A program made the translations under genes and the position numbers. Below, piece after piece: positions 53,801 through 64,000 of a DNA stretch of 64,000 nt; the first letter of the stretch is position 1, and every line of letters begins with the position of its first letter. The DNA comes from Phaseolus vulgaris. Lineage: Eukaryota; Streptophyta; Magnoliopsida; Fabales; Fabaceae. The stretch is taken from positions 1-64,000 of the forward strand of contig NW_027174130.1 of assembly GCF_000499845.2 (NCBI RefSeq), in the 5' to 3' direction. Below the pieces are notes generated by a model. It had not been told where the DNA came from. It did no database searches and worked only from the letters and a program-made list of their open reading frames with translations.

Positions 53801-56169
53801 CTCCCTGATGTGGCCAGCGCTCAGCAGCTTCTGCGTTTCGTCTTTCACCACCTGTTGTCGTTCCTCATTGAACTTTCTCCTTCTCTGACGGACGGGGCGG
53901 ACCGTGGCGTCCATGCTGAGGTGGTGACAGAGGAAATCGGGGTCGATGCCTGGCATATCCGAGGCGGACCATGCGAAGGAACCCAGGTGGCGTGAAATCA
54001 CTTCTGCCACCCCTTCCTGTTCTTCTGGGCTCAGCGAACTTCCTAACTTGAAAGTCTTGCCGCCAATCTCCCTTTCTACGGCGTTAGCCGCAGGCTGCTC
54101 CCTGCTATCATCTTCGACGGGCGCCGCCTCCTCCACGGGCGTCGCCTCTTCCACGGGCGCCGCGTCGTCAGGGCCTTCCTCCATTGGCACATCTGCTTCG
54201 GGCATCGCCCTCTCCGCGATGGCCTCTTCAGGCGTCAGCCCAGCGGGCGTCGCCTCAATCATCGTCGCGTCCGCGCTCGGCGGACGTTCATACACCATGA
54301 ATACGCCTCTCTTCGTTTTCAGGCTGTTTTCATAGCATTTCCTCGCCTCCTCCTGGTCTGACCTGATGACTATCACCCGACCACTGAGGTCCGGCAGCTT
54401 CATCTTCATGTGACGGGTGGAGGACACCGCGCTCAGACGGTTTAACGCCGGTCTGCCCAGCAAAATATTGTAGGCGGAATTAGCGTTCACGACGAGGTAC
54501 CGGATGCTCTCGGTGCGGGAGGCCTCTCCGTCTGTGAACGTAGTCCTCAACTCCAGGTACCCCCGGACTTCTACCTGGTTATCCTCGAACCCATACAGGC
54601 ACCCCGTATAGGGACTCAACAGATCGGGGGACAGCCGTAACTTGTTAAAGGTTGACAGAAACATGACGTCTGCCGAACTCCCTTGGTCGACAAGCACTCT
54701 GTGCACCTTCCTTCCGGCTGTGACGACTGAGATGACAACGGGGTCGTTGTCGTGGGGTACCACATCTCGGAGGTCTCTTCCCGTGAACACGATATCCGAC
54801 TCCCACGGCTCCCCTGAGAGCCTTTCCTTAATCGAATTCACCCCCTCGCGTATTTCTTCCGCTGGGAAGCGGTGGGTCCCCGCTGGAAAAACCTCCAGCA
54901 ATGGTGTGGACCTCGCCAAGCACAGGAATCTCGTGTGCTGGTTCTTCCGCCGGCGGCGGCAAGGTGGCGGGCGTTGTGGGATCTGCGACATAGTCTTTCA
55001 AAAACCCAGTCCTCACCAGCTCATCTAGCTGGTAGCCCAACGACAGGCAATTATCAATTTGGTGCCCGAAAGCCTCGTGGAATTCGCACCAAGAGTCTTT
55101 ACGGGGCCCTAACACCTTCTCGGTTTTCGCCGGTCGCCTCAGCCTCTCAGCTATGTTAGGCACGGCGATTAAATCCTTCAACTCAACCACGAAGTTGTAC
55201 CTCGCCGGTTTTGCTCTTTCTCTAGCGGGGCGATCGCCTCCTGCTGGACCCCGGGGCTGGGGCTTTCTGGCCTCGTAGGGGCGTCTCGCCTCTGGCTTCT
55301 TTCTCCCCGTCGTGGTCTCATTGACCCTGACGGGCTGAGCTCGCGCCAGTCCCCTCGGGCGTGAGGGCACGGCGCTGGTGCGCTTCACACATACCTCCCC
55401 TTCGGAAGCAATATGCTCTACCGCCCTACGCCGTAGTTCAGCGAAAGTCCTAGGGCGGTTGCGGATAATGGATTCTCCAAAGGAGCCGGGGCATACGCCT
55501 TTCACAAATGCGTACACGATCATAGGCTCCTCTGTTGTACCAACCTTCACGACCTGGGTCCTCCTTCAGGGTCTCCCCCTGATACTGCTTCACATCAAAC
55601 AGATCGTAGGAGACCGGCGGCGGGGCCTTGTTGGCTAAGTACTGTTCCCTGAACAATCACGACAATTGGCGGAAAGATGTGATATGACCCTCTGGGAGGC
55701 TAATGAACCAATCCATAGCCATCCCGGTCAGGGTGCTCATGAAGAGCTTGCACTTGGCAGCATCAGAACCGCCTATCAGGACCATCTGTGTGTGAAATGC
55801 AGCCAGGTGCGTCTCTGGGTCCTCCATCCCAGTGAAGATCACCTTGGGTCCCGCGAACGTGTTCGGGATCGCTGCGTCTAGGATCTCCTGTGAGAAAGGA
55901 GTGGAAAACTCCCTTGGTGGGGAATGGTTCTCCATCTCGTCATGCCCAGGCCGCCTCCTATCGTTTCTCAAGCCCTGGCGCAACTCCTCATTCACACGGT
56001 GGAGCTCTTCGTTCCGCTCATGCGAGGCGTCAAGGTCTGCCTGCATGCGTTCCTGCTCCATTTTCGAATCCGCCATGTCCTGCTGCAGCCCGCTCATTAT
56101 TTCCAGGACCTGCTGCATGGATAGTTCTGCTGGGGCTGCGCATGTTGTGCTTTGTCTAGTGGGGGCCAT
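50827..56169 (-). pseudogene. Gag-pol of element G, heavily mutated
   Basis: Starts at 56169 (MAPTRQSTTCAAP). A stop ends the gag core at 55657-55659. A deletion and frameshift near 55560 precede an open Arg-rich gag tail with the knuckle WCEFHEAFGHQIDNC, then protease (VDQGSSADVMF). Near 53765 about 41 bp of RT is missing. Stops near 53655, 53450 and 53165 break RT. YVDDMVV is at about 53460-53480. From 53052 to 50827 the second RNase H (VDGSSNQQGSGAG) and integrase (WGIEILSPF, ISDNGTQF, HPQTNGLVESANR) are open. The first catalytic Asp of the integrase is replaced by Glu (WGIEIL against WGIDIL). Confidence 0.88.
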
Positions 56170-56247
56170 TGTCACTCCAACCTCCTTCAACGTTACTGTA
56201 ACTTGGTAGATTTTCTCGAACTTGTGATGGGACTGATGTTTTATATC

Positions 56248-56266
56248 GGCCCCACGGTGGGCGCCA
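56248..56266 (-). other. Primer binding site of element G
   Basis: The minus strand reads TGGCGCCCACCGTGGGGCC two bases inside the 5' LTR. The leader between it and the gag start is short (~80 bp). Confidence 0.65.
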
Positions 56267-56268
56267 AA

Positions 56269-57485
56269 TGTTCCGTCCGGTTGACCGGGACGTCTTCGTG
56301 CGCGACCTCAACCGTCAGCTAGGGACTCCTTCCCACTGGTTGCCTCTGGATTCCTGCAAAAAAGAGGACAAAGAGGCGCCCTAGCGGCCGTGTGCACTCC
56401 GACGCTCAAGTCAGCCAGCAAGAAACACCAAAACTGTCCACCTACGTCTCCGAGCACCGCGTATGGCACCCTGAAGGTGGTAAAAGAACTGTGTATATGT
56501 GTGTGTGTTGTCTCTTTCAGGCAAAAATATTTCGCAGTCACTTGTACGTAACCTTGAAGCACGAGCAAGCAACTAGAGAGTTCTCTGGTAAATTTGCCAA
56601 AAGTTCCAACCCTTTTTCCAACATTCTCTGCGCTATTTAAACTACCCAAGCATTTAAAGCGTCTTAAAGAGCTTTTAATCACAAACGTAACGCACTCATT
56701 AAAGCGCTTAATTAGAAAACGTAGCGCATTTAAGACGTTGAAACGCTCGGGAGCCATTATAGTACCTGAATGTTCGAAAGGGAAACTGTATTGAATGAAT
56801 TTTAATTACCTGGCACCTGACTAAAGGGTGTTTCTATTCTGGCATGGCTGTCATACACGTCGAGGGCCTCACGACGCCATGACCCCATCTGGGGGCGCTT
56901 CTGCCCACCTGGGGACGTTTCTACGTGTGAGTCCTCCTGCTGGGAGTGCTACTGCGCTAGGGGTGACTTTTTGGGTGCCAACTCATGCCCCCAAGTATCT
57001 AGTCACTTACTTTGAGAGCGTATCTGCCTTCCTTTTGTACTCTGCACCCGGTTGCCCTGGGCGTGACTTTCCTCTTGAGTCGTATCTGCCCCACAGGCGT
57101 CTCTGGGGCGGGAGGAGCACTTCACGAGTCAGGCTGCCCTACACTGGTACTATTACTATGGCCTTGAAGCCACCTTTTCCTTCTCTTTATCACTGCCCCG
57201 GGTTATCGGGACCTGAGGCCTTCCCACGGCGTCGTTCCCTCCATGGTCTTTCCTACCCATGGGTATCGGGGAACCACACTGTGATTGCCTTGCTTTAGCA
57301 CTGTTTGATCTGGCGACGCCCTGGTTGGGCGACGTCTTCACCTGGGCGACGCCTTGCCTTGGCGACGCTTCCTCTTGGCGATGCTGGCACTTGGCGTCTC
57401 TGCACCTAGGCGAATCCTTGCGTTGACTTTGACTCTTCAGGACTTTGACCTTGATTTAGTCAACGCCCGGATACGGGACGGTACA
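56269..57485 (-). repeat. 5' LTR of element G, family II
   Basis: 1217 bp; partner of 44140-45359. Followed by the TSD copy GCGCC at 57486-57490. Confidence 0.93.
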
Positions 57486-60458
57486 GCGCCGTTCCCGAGC
57501 GCCTCGGTTATCCTGAACGGTCCCGTCCACTTAGGCGACAACTTGTTCTCCATCTCGTACTGGTGGGCCTTCCTCATCACCAGGTCGCCTTCTTTAAACT
57601 GCCTTGGCATCACCTTCAAGTTATACCTTCGTTCAATCCTTCTTTTCACTGCCTCAACCTTTACTCTCGCCTCCTCCCTTACCTCATCCAGCAAATCCAG
57701 ATTCAGCCTTCTTTCCTCATTCGAGTCTTCCGCTACAAAGTTCTGGAATCTCGGCGAGCTCTCTTGGATTTCCACTGGAATCATTGCGTCGCATCCATAG
57801 ACCAGGCTAAACGGGGTCTCATGGGTTCCTGACTGCTCGGTGGTGTGGTACGCCCAAACTATACGGGGTACCTCCTCAGCCCAACTTCCTTTGGCTTTCT
57901 CTAGCCTTCTCTTCAAACCTCTCAGCAACACTCGATTGGCTGACTCTACTTGGCCATTCGTCTGAGGGTGCTCGACGGATGCAAATACTTGTTGAATTCC
58001 CACCCCTTCGCACAGCTTCTTCAACAGGTGACTTGCAAACTGAGTTCCGTTATCTGACACCAGGCGCTTGGGCACACCAAACCGGCACACGATGTTCTTC
58101 CACACAAAGCTCTCGATCTTGTGTGCGGTGATCTGGGCCACTGGTTCCGCTTCAATCCACTTGGTGAAATATTCAATTGCCACCACCAAGTACTTCATCT
58201 ATCTGATCGCCAATGGGAAAGGTCCCAGAATGTCGATCCGCCACGTATGAAACGGCCAAGGGCTGTAAATCGACTTCAATTCCTCGGGAGGCGCTTTGTG
58301 CCAATCGGCGTGCTGCTGGCATTGCTTGCAACACTGTGCGTACTTCTTGTAGTCCTCCCTCATTGTTGGCCAGTAGTAACCTGCACGGAGGGTTCTCGCG
58401 GCCAGAGCTCGACCCCCGACGTGACTTCCGCAAATCCCTTCATGGAGCTCGGCCATGATTCTTGTGCATTTCTCTCCGTGCACACATTCTAGGAGTGGGT
58501 GTGTGAACCCAAACCTATACAACTCGCCATCAATCATCGTGAACTTGCTGGAGTTCTTCTTTATCTTCCTGGCCTCCGTCGGATCCAGCGAGAGAAGGCC
58601 ATCCGCCAGGCATCGCTTGTACTGTGTTACCCAGGTGTCTGGCTCATGGGTAGTGCAGACTTGCGCCACGTTTACCTTCTCCTCCCGACACACTCTTATT
58701 CTCAGCGATCTCAAGGTCTCCTGAGTTAAAGACCTGTGGCTCCTTGCCGCCTTCTCTGTCGACTTGCTTATCTGAAGAACCAGGTGATCTGCCACAAATG
58801 CTCTAGGCGTCTTCAGAGTTTCTTGGATCACCGTCCTCTGCCTACCCCCCTTGCCTGAACTGGCGAGCTTAGCTAGCAAGTCAGCTCGGGCATTCTGCTC
58901 TCTGGGCACATGGACCACTTCGAAGGAGACAAAGGAACTCTTCAACTCCCGCACATACTCCAGGTAAGCCGCCATTTGTGGATCCTTGGCCTGAAATTCG
59001 CCTGTTACTTGTCCCGTGACCAACAGCGAGTCACTCTTACCCATTAACACCCTAGCTCCCATCTCCTTGGCCAGCAAGATTCCGGCGATCAGCGCCTCAT
59101 ATTCTGCTTGATTGTTGCTGGCTTTGAAGGCAAACCTCAGGGACTGCTCAATCAGAACGCCGTTGGGTCCTTCCAAGATGACTCCAGCACCGCTACCCTG
59201 CTGGTTCGACGATCCATCCACCGAAAATCATCCCCCTCAACTCGTGTTGCTTCAGACGAGAGCTCGACCACAAAGTCTGCGAAAATCTGCCCCTTGATCG
59301 GGCCTCGGGGCTCATACTTGATATCAAACTCCGACAGCTCCACCGCCCACTTCACCATCCTCCCAGCTACATCGGGCTTCTTCAGAACCTTCTGGATGGG
59401 CAAGTCGGTCATCACCAGTATTGTGAAACTGTGGAAATAGTGGCGTAACCTTCTCGCCGAAAAAACCACTGCCAGTGTAGCTTTCTCCAAGGCCAGATAT
59501 CTCACTTCCGGGCCTTGCAGCACCTTGCTGACAAAATAAATAGGCTTTTGGGCCTGATCTTGGTCCTGGGCGAGCATCGCACTCACCGCCCTCTCAGTCA
59601 CAGCAAAATACAGCCTGAGAGGGGTTCCCACCAGCGGTTTGCACAAAACCGGCGGGCTCGCCAGGTACTCTTTAAGCTTGACGAAGGCCTCTTCGCACTC
59701 CTTCGTCCAGGAAAACTTATTGTTTCGCCTTAAACACTGGAAATACGGATGGCCCTTCTCCCCGCTGGCTGACACGAAACGAGACAGGGCGGCCATCCGA
59801 CCTGTAAGTTGCTGCACTTCCTTCACGGTAGCCGGGCTCCTCATCGCCAAAATGGCAGCACACTTATCAGGATTGGCTTCTATTCCTCTTTCAGTCAAGA
59901 GAAATCCCAAGAACTTCCCCGCCTCCACGCCAAAGATGCACTTCTCTGGATTCAGCTTTAACCTGAACTTGGCGATCGTGGTGAACAACTCCTCCAAATC
60001 CGCAACGTGCTTGCTCTTCTCCGGTGAGGTCACGACCATGTCATCCACGTACGCTTGCACATTCCTCCCCAGCATAGGTGCAAGTACTCGATCCATCAAC
60101 CTTTGGTACGTGGCTCCCGCGTTTTTCAGCCCAAATGGCATCACCTTGTAGCAGTAGCACGATCTCTCCGTCATGAAGGCAGTCTTCTCTTCATCCATGG
60201 GATGCATCTTTATCTGGTTATACCCCGAGAAGGCATCCACGAAACTCAGCAACTTACACCCTGCAGCACTGTCAACCAGGGCGTCTATGCTTGGCAAAGG
60301 ATACGAATCCTTTGGGCAAGCCTTGTTCAGATCAGTGAAATCGACGCACATGCGCCATTTCCCATTGCTCTTCTTCACCAGCACGACATTGGCTAGCCAC
60401 TCAGGGTACTGGACCTCCCTGATATGGCCTGCAGTGAGGAGCTTCTGGGTTTCATCCC
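57486..60458 (-). pseudogene. Pol of element F (RT to integrase), interrupted
   Basis: Enters at 60458 inside RT (after the insertion of H), is open through YVDDMVV and the first RNase H, and reaches FRW at about 59226. There 13 bp are missing between two TTTCG copies, shifting frame at the start of the second RNase H. The frame resumes at 59221 (MDGSSNQQGSGAG) and runs to a stop at 58199-58201 (a Gln codon in C). From 58198 the integrase core is open (VSDNGTQF, HPQTNGQVESANR) to the GCGCC site where G sits. Very close to C and D in sequence. Confidence 0.88.
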
Positions 60459-61681
60459 TGTTCCGTCCGGTTGACTGGGACGTCTTCGTGCGCGACCTCA
60501 ACCGTCAGCTAGGGACACCTTCCCACTGGTAGCCTGTGGATACCTGCAAAAAAGAGGACAGAGAGGCGCCCTAGCGGCCGTGTGCACTCCGACGCTCAAG
60601 TCAGCCAGCAAGAAACACCAAAAACTGTCCATCTACGTGTCTGAGCACCGCATGTGGCACTCTGAAGGTGGTAAAATAACTGTGTATATGTGTGTGTTGT
60701 CTCCTTCTGGCAAAATATTCCCCAGTCACTTGTACATAACCTTGAAGCACGAGCAAGCAACTAGAGAGTTCTCTGGTCAATTTGCCGAAAGTTCCAAACC
60801 TTTTTCCAACATTCTCCGCGCTATTTAAACTACCCTAGCATTTAAAGCGCCTTAAAGCGCTTTTAATCACAAACGTAACGCACTCATTAAAGCGCTTAAT
60901 TAGAAAACGTAGCGCATTTAAGACGTTTGAAACGCTCGGGAGCCATTATAGTACCTGAATGCTCGAAAGGGAAACTGTATTGAATAAATTTTAATTACCT
61001 GGCACCTAACTAAAGGGTGTTTCTATTCTGGCATGGCTGTCGTACACGTGGAGGGCCTCACGACGCCATGACCCCATCTAGGGGCGCTTCGGCCCACCTG
61101 GGGACGTTTCTACGTGTGAGTCCTCCTGCTGGGAGTGCTACTGCGCTAGGGGTGGCTTTTTGGGTGCCAACTCATGCCCCCAAGTATCTAGCCACTTACT
61201 CTGAGAGCGTATCTGCCTTCCTCTCGCACCCTGCACCCGGTTACCCTGGGCGTGACCTTCCTCTTGGGTCGTATCTGTCCCGAAGGCGTCTCTGGGGCGG
61301 CAGGGGTACTTCACGAGTCAGGCTGCCCTTCACTGGTACTATCACTATGGCCTTGAAGCCACCTTTTCCTTCTCTTTATCACTTTCCCGAGATATCGGGA
61401 CCTGAGGCTTGCCCACGACATCGCTCCCTCCATGGTCTTTCCTACCCATGGGTATCGGGGAACCACACCGTGATTGCCTTGTTTTTACACTGTTTGATCT
61501 GGCGACGTCCTTCGCCTAGGCGACGCCTTCACCTAGGCGACGCCTTGCCTTGGCGACGTTTCCTCTTGGCGATGCTGGCATTTGGCGTCTCTCCACCTAG
61601 GCGACGCCTTGCGTTGGCTTTGACTCTTCAGCCGTTGACTTTGACCTTGGCTTAGTCAACGCCCGGATACGGGACGGTACA
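60459..61681 (-). repeat. 3' LTR of element H, family II
   Basis: 1223 bp, TGTTCCGTCCGG to GGGACGGTACA on the plus strand; closely similar to both G LTRs and the solo LTR, with the same palindromic, CATGGTCTTTCC and GGCGACGCC parts. Confidence 0.92.
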
Positions 61682-61711
61682 CAAGCCCCCCAGTCTTAAG
61701 CCGAAGACTTG
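61682..61711 (-). other. PPT-like motif and hairpin, element H
   Basis: CAAGCCCCCC with the AGTCTTAAGCCGAAGACT inverted repeat, next to the LTR. Confidence 0.55.
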
Positions 61712-62139
61712 TCTTCAGCGCAAAGACTAAAGCCTTGCCCCCGCCATCCACGTGCCCTCCTGATGACGTGGCATTCTCTGCTGACTCAACAATTTTTTCG
61801 AATAACTGACGTGACACTTTTTGAACCAGAGGTATTCTTAATGGCTGATTGGACATCCCTGAAATGGGAAAAATGATGTGTTTTGAAGTTGCGCTTAATC
61901 GCGTGCCACGTGGTTCATCGTGCGGTCGTCTTCAAGAACCTCTTGCGCTCCCCTTGAGCGCTTAATCTTGCAACACGTGGCGTCATCACACGGTTATCCT
62001 TTGTTGCCCCATGCGCTTCTCGTAACGTTTAAGTTACCGAACCCCGCGCTTGCCACTACTGTTACATCCACTTTCTCTGCCCTCTGTCACTGTTCATCTT
62101 CTCTAAATCCCTTCTCTTGCGACCCCTGTTCGTTCGCGT

Positions 62140-64000
62140 TTCCGCTCTCCACGCCCTTCAGCCCCCAAAGGTACGGTTTTTCCCTCCTTGATGATTCTCC
62201 TTACTGTATGAACTGCCTGGGACTGTCCGTATTACCGCATTTCTCTGGATATTGTTTATATGTTCCTTTGTTCCTCTCGATTCCCTTCGTTCTCTTGTGG
62301 GTAGGGCGCTCCTAGGGTTCTTCCATTTTTCCCTTTTCTTCTCCCCAACCCCTTTTCTCTGAACCCTTTCTTTCTCTTTTGATCTTCAGCATTGGCATTG
62401 ATGGCGAAAACTAAGACCACCACGCCTCCCCCGCTCCCTAAGTCTTATTATAAGGGCGAATATGACTGGGCCCCCGACGAACTTCTGGACGAATGTTCCC
62501 TCCTGAACTCTGTTGAGGACGTGGAGGCTCACAGGGGGGACCCTGCTCTCTATAACTTCAATGCTTTCCACAAAAATCACGACTCCCAAGTCCTGGTAAG
62601 CCGGGTGCGACCTGGGATGCCTGTTTGTGCGGACTCACGGGATACTGAAGGATGTCCTTTCTTCTTCCTCTATCAAATGGTGCTCAAGAGGGTGGGCCTG
62701 CGTCTGCCCCTCACTACCTTCGAAAAAGAGCTACTGACAGAGATAAACACTGCTCCCGCCCAACTCCATCCCAACAGTTGGGCTTTCGTGAGGGGGTTCC
62801 AAATTCTCTGCGGCTATCTAGGTGTTCCCTCCTCTGTGGACGTTTTTCTTCACTTCTTCGAGGTAAAGAAGCAAGGGAAGAGCCTTTGGATGAGCTTTTC
62901 TGGCATCGCCGGGCGCATCATCCTTACGCTCTTCCAGAATTCGTTCAAAGGATGAAAGGGGAAATTCTTCAAGGTACGCGCGACCAAGCGTGATCCTACC
63001 ATCCTAGAGGGCTTTCCCCTGTACTGGACAGACAAACCCATAACCATGAAGCCCTTGGCTCTGGACGAGCTTGCCCCGCCTGACCGGGATGTATGCAAAG
63101 CCTTGGCGGGACTGGGAATAGTCTTCGATACCGCCAAACTCATCGCGAACGAATTCAATGCCCATGGGCTTTCGACCTACTTCGGTATCTGCCCTTGGTG
63201 ATTTATGATGCATTAGTTGTTGTGGTTATCTGCATATATTTGGCCATAGAAGCTTCCTTCTGATTCATCTGAATCAAACTTATGCTACCATTTTTCGCTG
63301 TACAATGTTACTTGCATTTCACGTCTCTTCATGTATTGTGAATTCGCATAACTGCTCTAGTACTAATCCTTGCTGTTTGGCCTGTCTTGATGTAGGATCG
63401 GTGATGGGCACTTCCAAAAGAATGATGTTGGCGAAAGCACTGAAGGAGGCTCGTGCCGCCAAGGCAGGCGCCTCCTCCAGCCCTGCTGCCAATCCGGTTC
63501 TCCCACCGGCTCTGTCACCGCCACCTCCAGTCATCGCTGAAGCTCCTTCTAGCCCATCTCCGACATCTCCACCTGGCTCCAAAGTGCTTCCAACTCCCAA
63601 TTCTCCTCCGCCTATCGCCGCCGTTCCCCTAGCTGCGGCCTCGTCACCGGCTCCAACCCCCCTTGACAAAGGAAAAAGGGTTTTGGAGATTCTGTCAGAT
63701 GATGAGGATTCGGAAGGGGTGGCACCCTTCAGAAGGAGAAAATCCGTGCGGGTTCCTCTTCTGGTAGAGACGTCGCCGCAAGGAGGGAACCCCTTTATGG
63801 ACAATCCTCCAAGCGCATCCTCACTCCCTCCCATGGTACTCCAAGAGGAAAGGGGCGAAGGCGCCAAATCTGTCCCGCCTCCGCCGCCGCCAGAAACCAC
63901 TGCTTCCCCGACTCCCGACACTGCCGCCCCCGACTTCATCGCCATCCCTCCTCCAATCATGCATCTGATGAGGGGTTTCAGTGGCGGGACTATGCCAGAA
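62140..64000 (+). pseudogene. Antisense aORF of element H, one nonsense codon, cut by window end
   Basis: A non-coding exon ends at 62170; intron 1 is 62171-62389. Exon 2 is 62401-63184 (ATG, MAKTKTTTPPPLPKSYY). Intron 2 is 63185-63395. Exon 3 starts at 63396 and is open to the window end. One Trp-to-stop change at about 62953-62955 (SFKG then stop) breaks exon 2; the rest is open and includes the 33-codon part missing from G (LALDELAPPDRDVCKALAGL). Exon 3 begins like that of G (SVMGTSKRMMLAKALKEA), then is Pro-rich with DKGKRVLEILSDDEDSEG and a basic RRRK patch. The coiled coil expected next lies outside. Confidence 0.82.

Larger units (their letters stand above)
44140..57485 (-). mobile_element. 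Element G: Tat-like LTR retrotransposon, family II, nested in F
   Basis: 13.3 kb with TSD GCGCC (44135-44139 and 57486-57490). 5' LTR 56269-57485, PBS 56266-56248, gag-pol 56169-50827, post-pol block, a short antisense gene (49338-50301), an LTR-like spacer, a second antisense gene (46062-47990), PPT-like motif, 3' LTR 44140-45359. The LTRs differ at about 20 sites (~1.7%) plus indels of 2 and 5 bp by my count. Gag-pol is heavily mutated. Confidence 0.93.
38735..60458 (-). mobile_element. Element F: Tat-like LTR retrotransposon, split by G and cut by H
   Basis: 3' LTR 38735-39426, antisense gene 40030-42655, minisatellites, pol 44056-44139 and 57486-60458. G interrupts pol at 44140-57485; H interrupts RT at 60459. 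The rest of F (RT start, gag, 5' LTR) should lie beyond H, outside the window. The left flank is ATATA (38730-38734); its partner is not visible. Confidence 0.88.
60459..64000 (-). mobile_element. Element H: Tat-like LTR retrotransposon, family II, runs off the window
   Basis: Inserted in RT of F. 3' LTR 60459-61681, PPT-like motif, antisense gene from 62401 onward. Left TSD candidate ATCCC (60454-60458); the right one is outside. Gag-pol is outside the window. Closely related to G. Confidence 0.85.

Overview
The window is plant nuclear DNA made almost entirely of LTR retrotransposons. The clues are gag-pol polyproteins of the plant Ty3/Gypsy Tat type, TG...CA LTRs, 5-bp target-site duplications and GT-AG introns. 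I found no host gene, tRNA or rRNA. A eudicot, perhaps a legume, fits the general look, but I cannot name a species. The setting resembles repeat-rich pericentromeric DNA (inference).

At least six elements of one Tat-like group are present, in two LTR subfamilies. Family I (elements B, C, D, F and the fragment at 36056) has LTR ends TGTACC...GGATCA. Family II (element G, element H and the solo LTR) has about 1.2-kb LTRs with ends TGTACCG...GGAACA; element A is close to it. Each complete element reads LTR - PBS - gag-pol - conserved poly(A)-like block - minisatellites - a spliced gene on the opposite strand (called aORF here) - PPT/hairpin - LTR. Pol carries protease, RT, RNase H, a second (archaeal-type) RNase H and a DD35E integrase, the Tat hallmark. 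The aORF protein joins a Transposase_28-like domain (exon 2) to a coiled coil with basic, NLS-like patches (exon 3).

Layout. 1-1471: unassigned repeats, then an internally deleted family-II-like element A (minus). 1472-8276: 5'-truncated element B (plus), which shares its LTR with element C (7388-31188, plus). C is split by nested element D (14320-25908, minus, TSD CTTTC). 31189-34160: an older gag-only Ty3/Gypsy relic (minus) split by a family II solo LTR (TSD GTTCT). 34480-38734: AT-rich degenerate repeats holding a truncated Tat fragment (36056-37979) and a TA microsatellite. 38735-60458: element F (minus), split by G (44140-57485, TSD GCGCC) and then cut by H (60459 to beyond the window end).

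No copy looks fully autonomous. C has an intact 1439-codon pol but a broken gag. D, F and G have nonsense and frameshift lesions in gag and/or pol. The aORF is damaged differently in each copy, except for a second, shorter copy inside G (49338-50301), which is intact as a two-exon gene. The most interesting signal is this conserved, spliced antisense gene module and its duplication in G.
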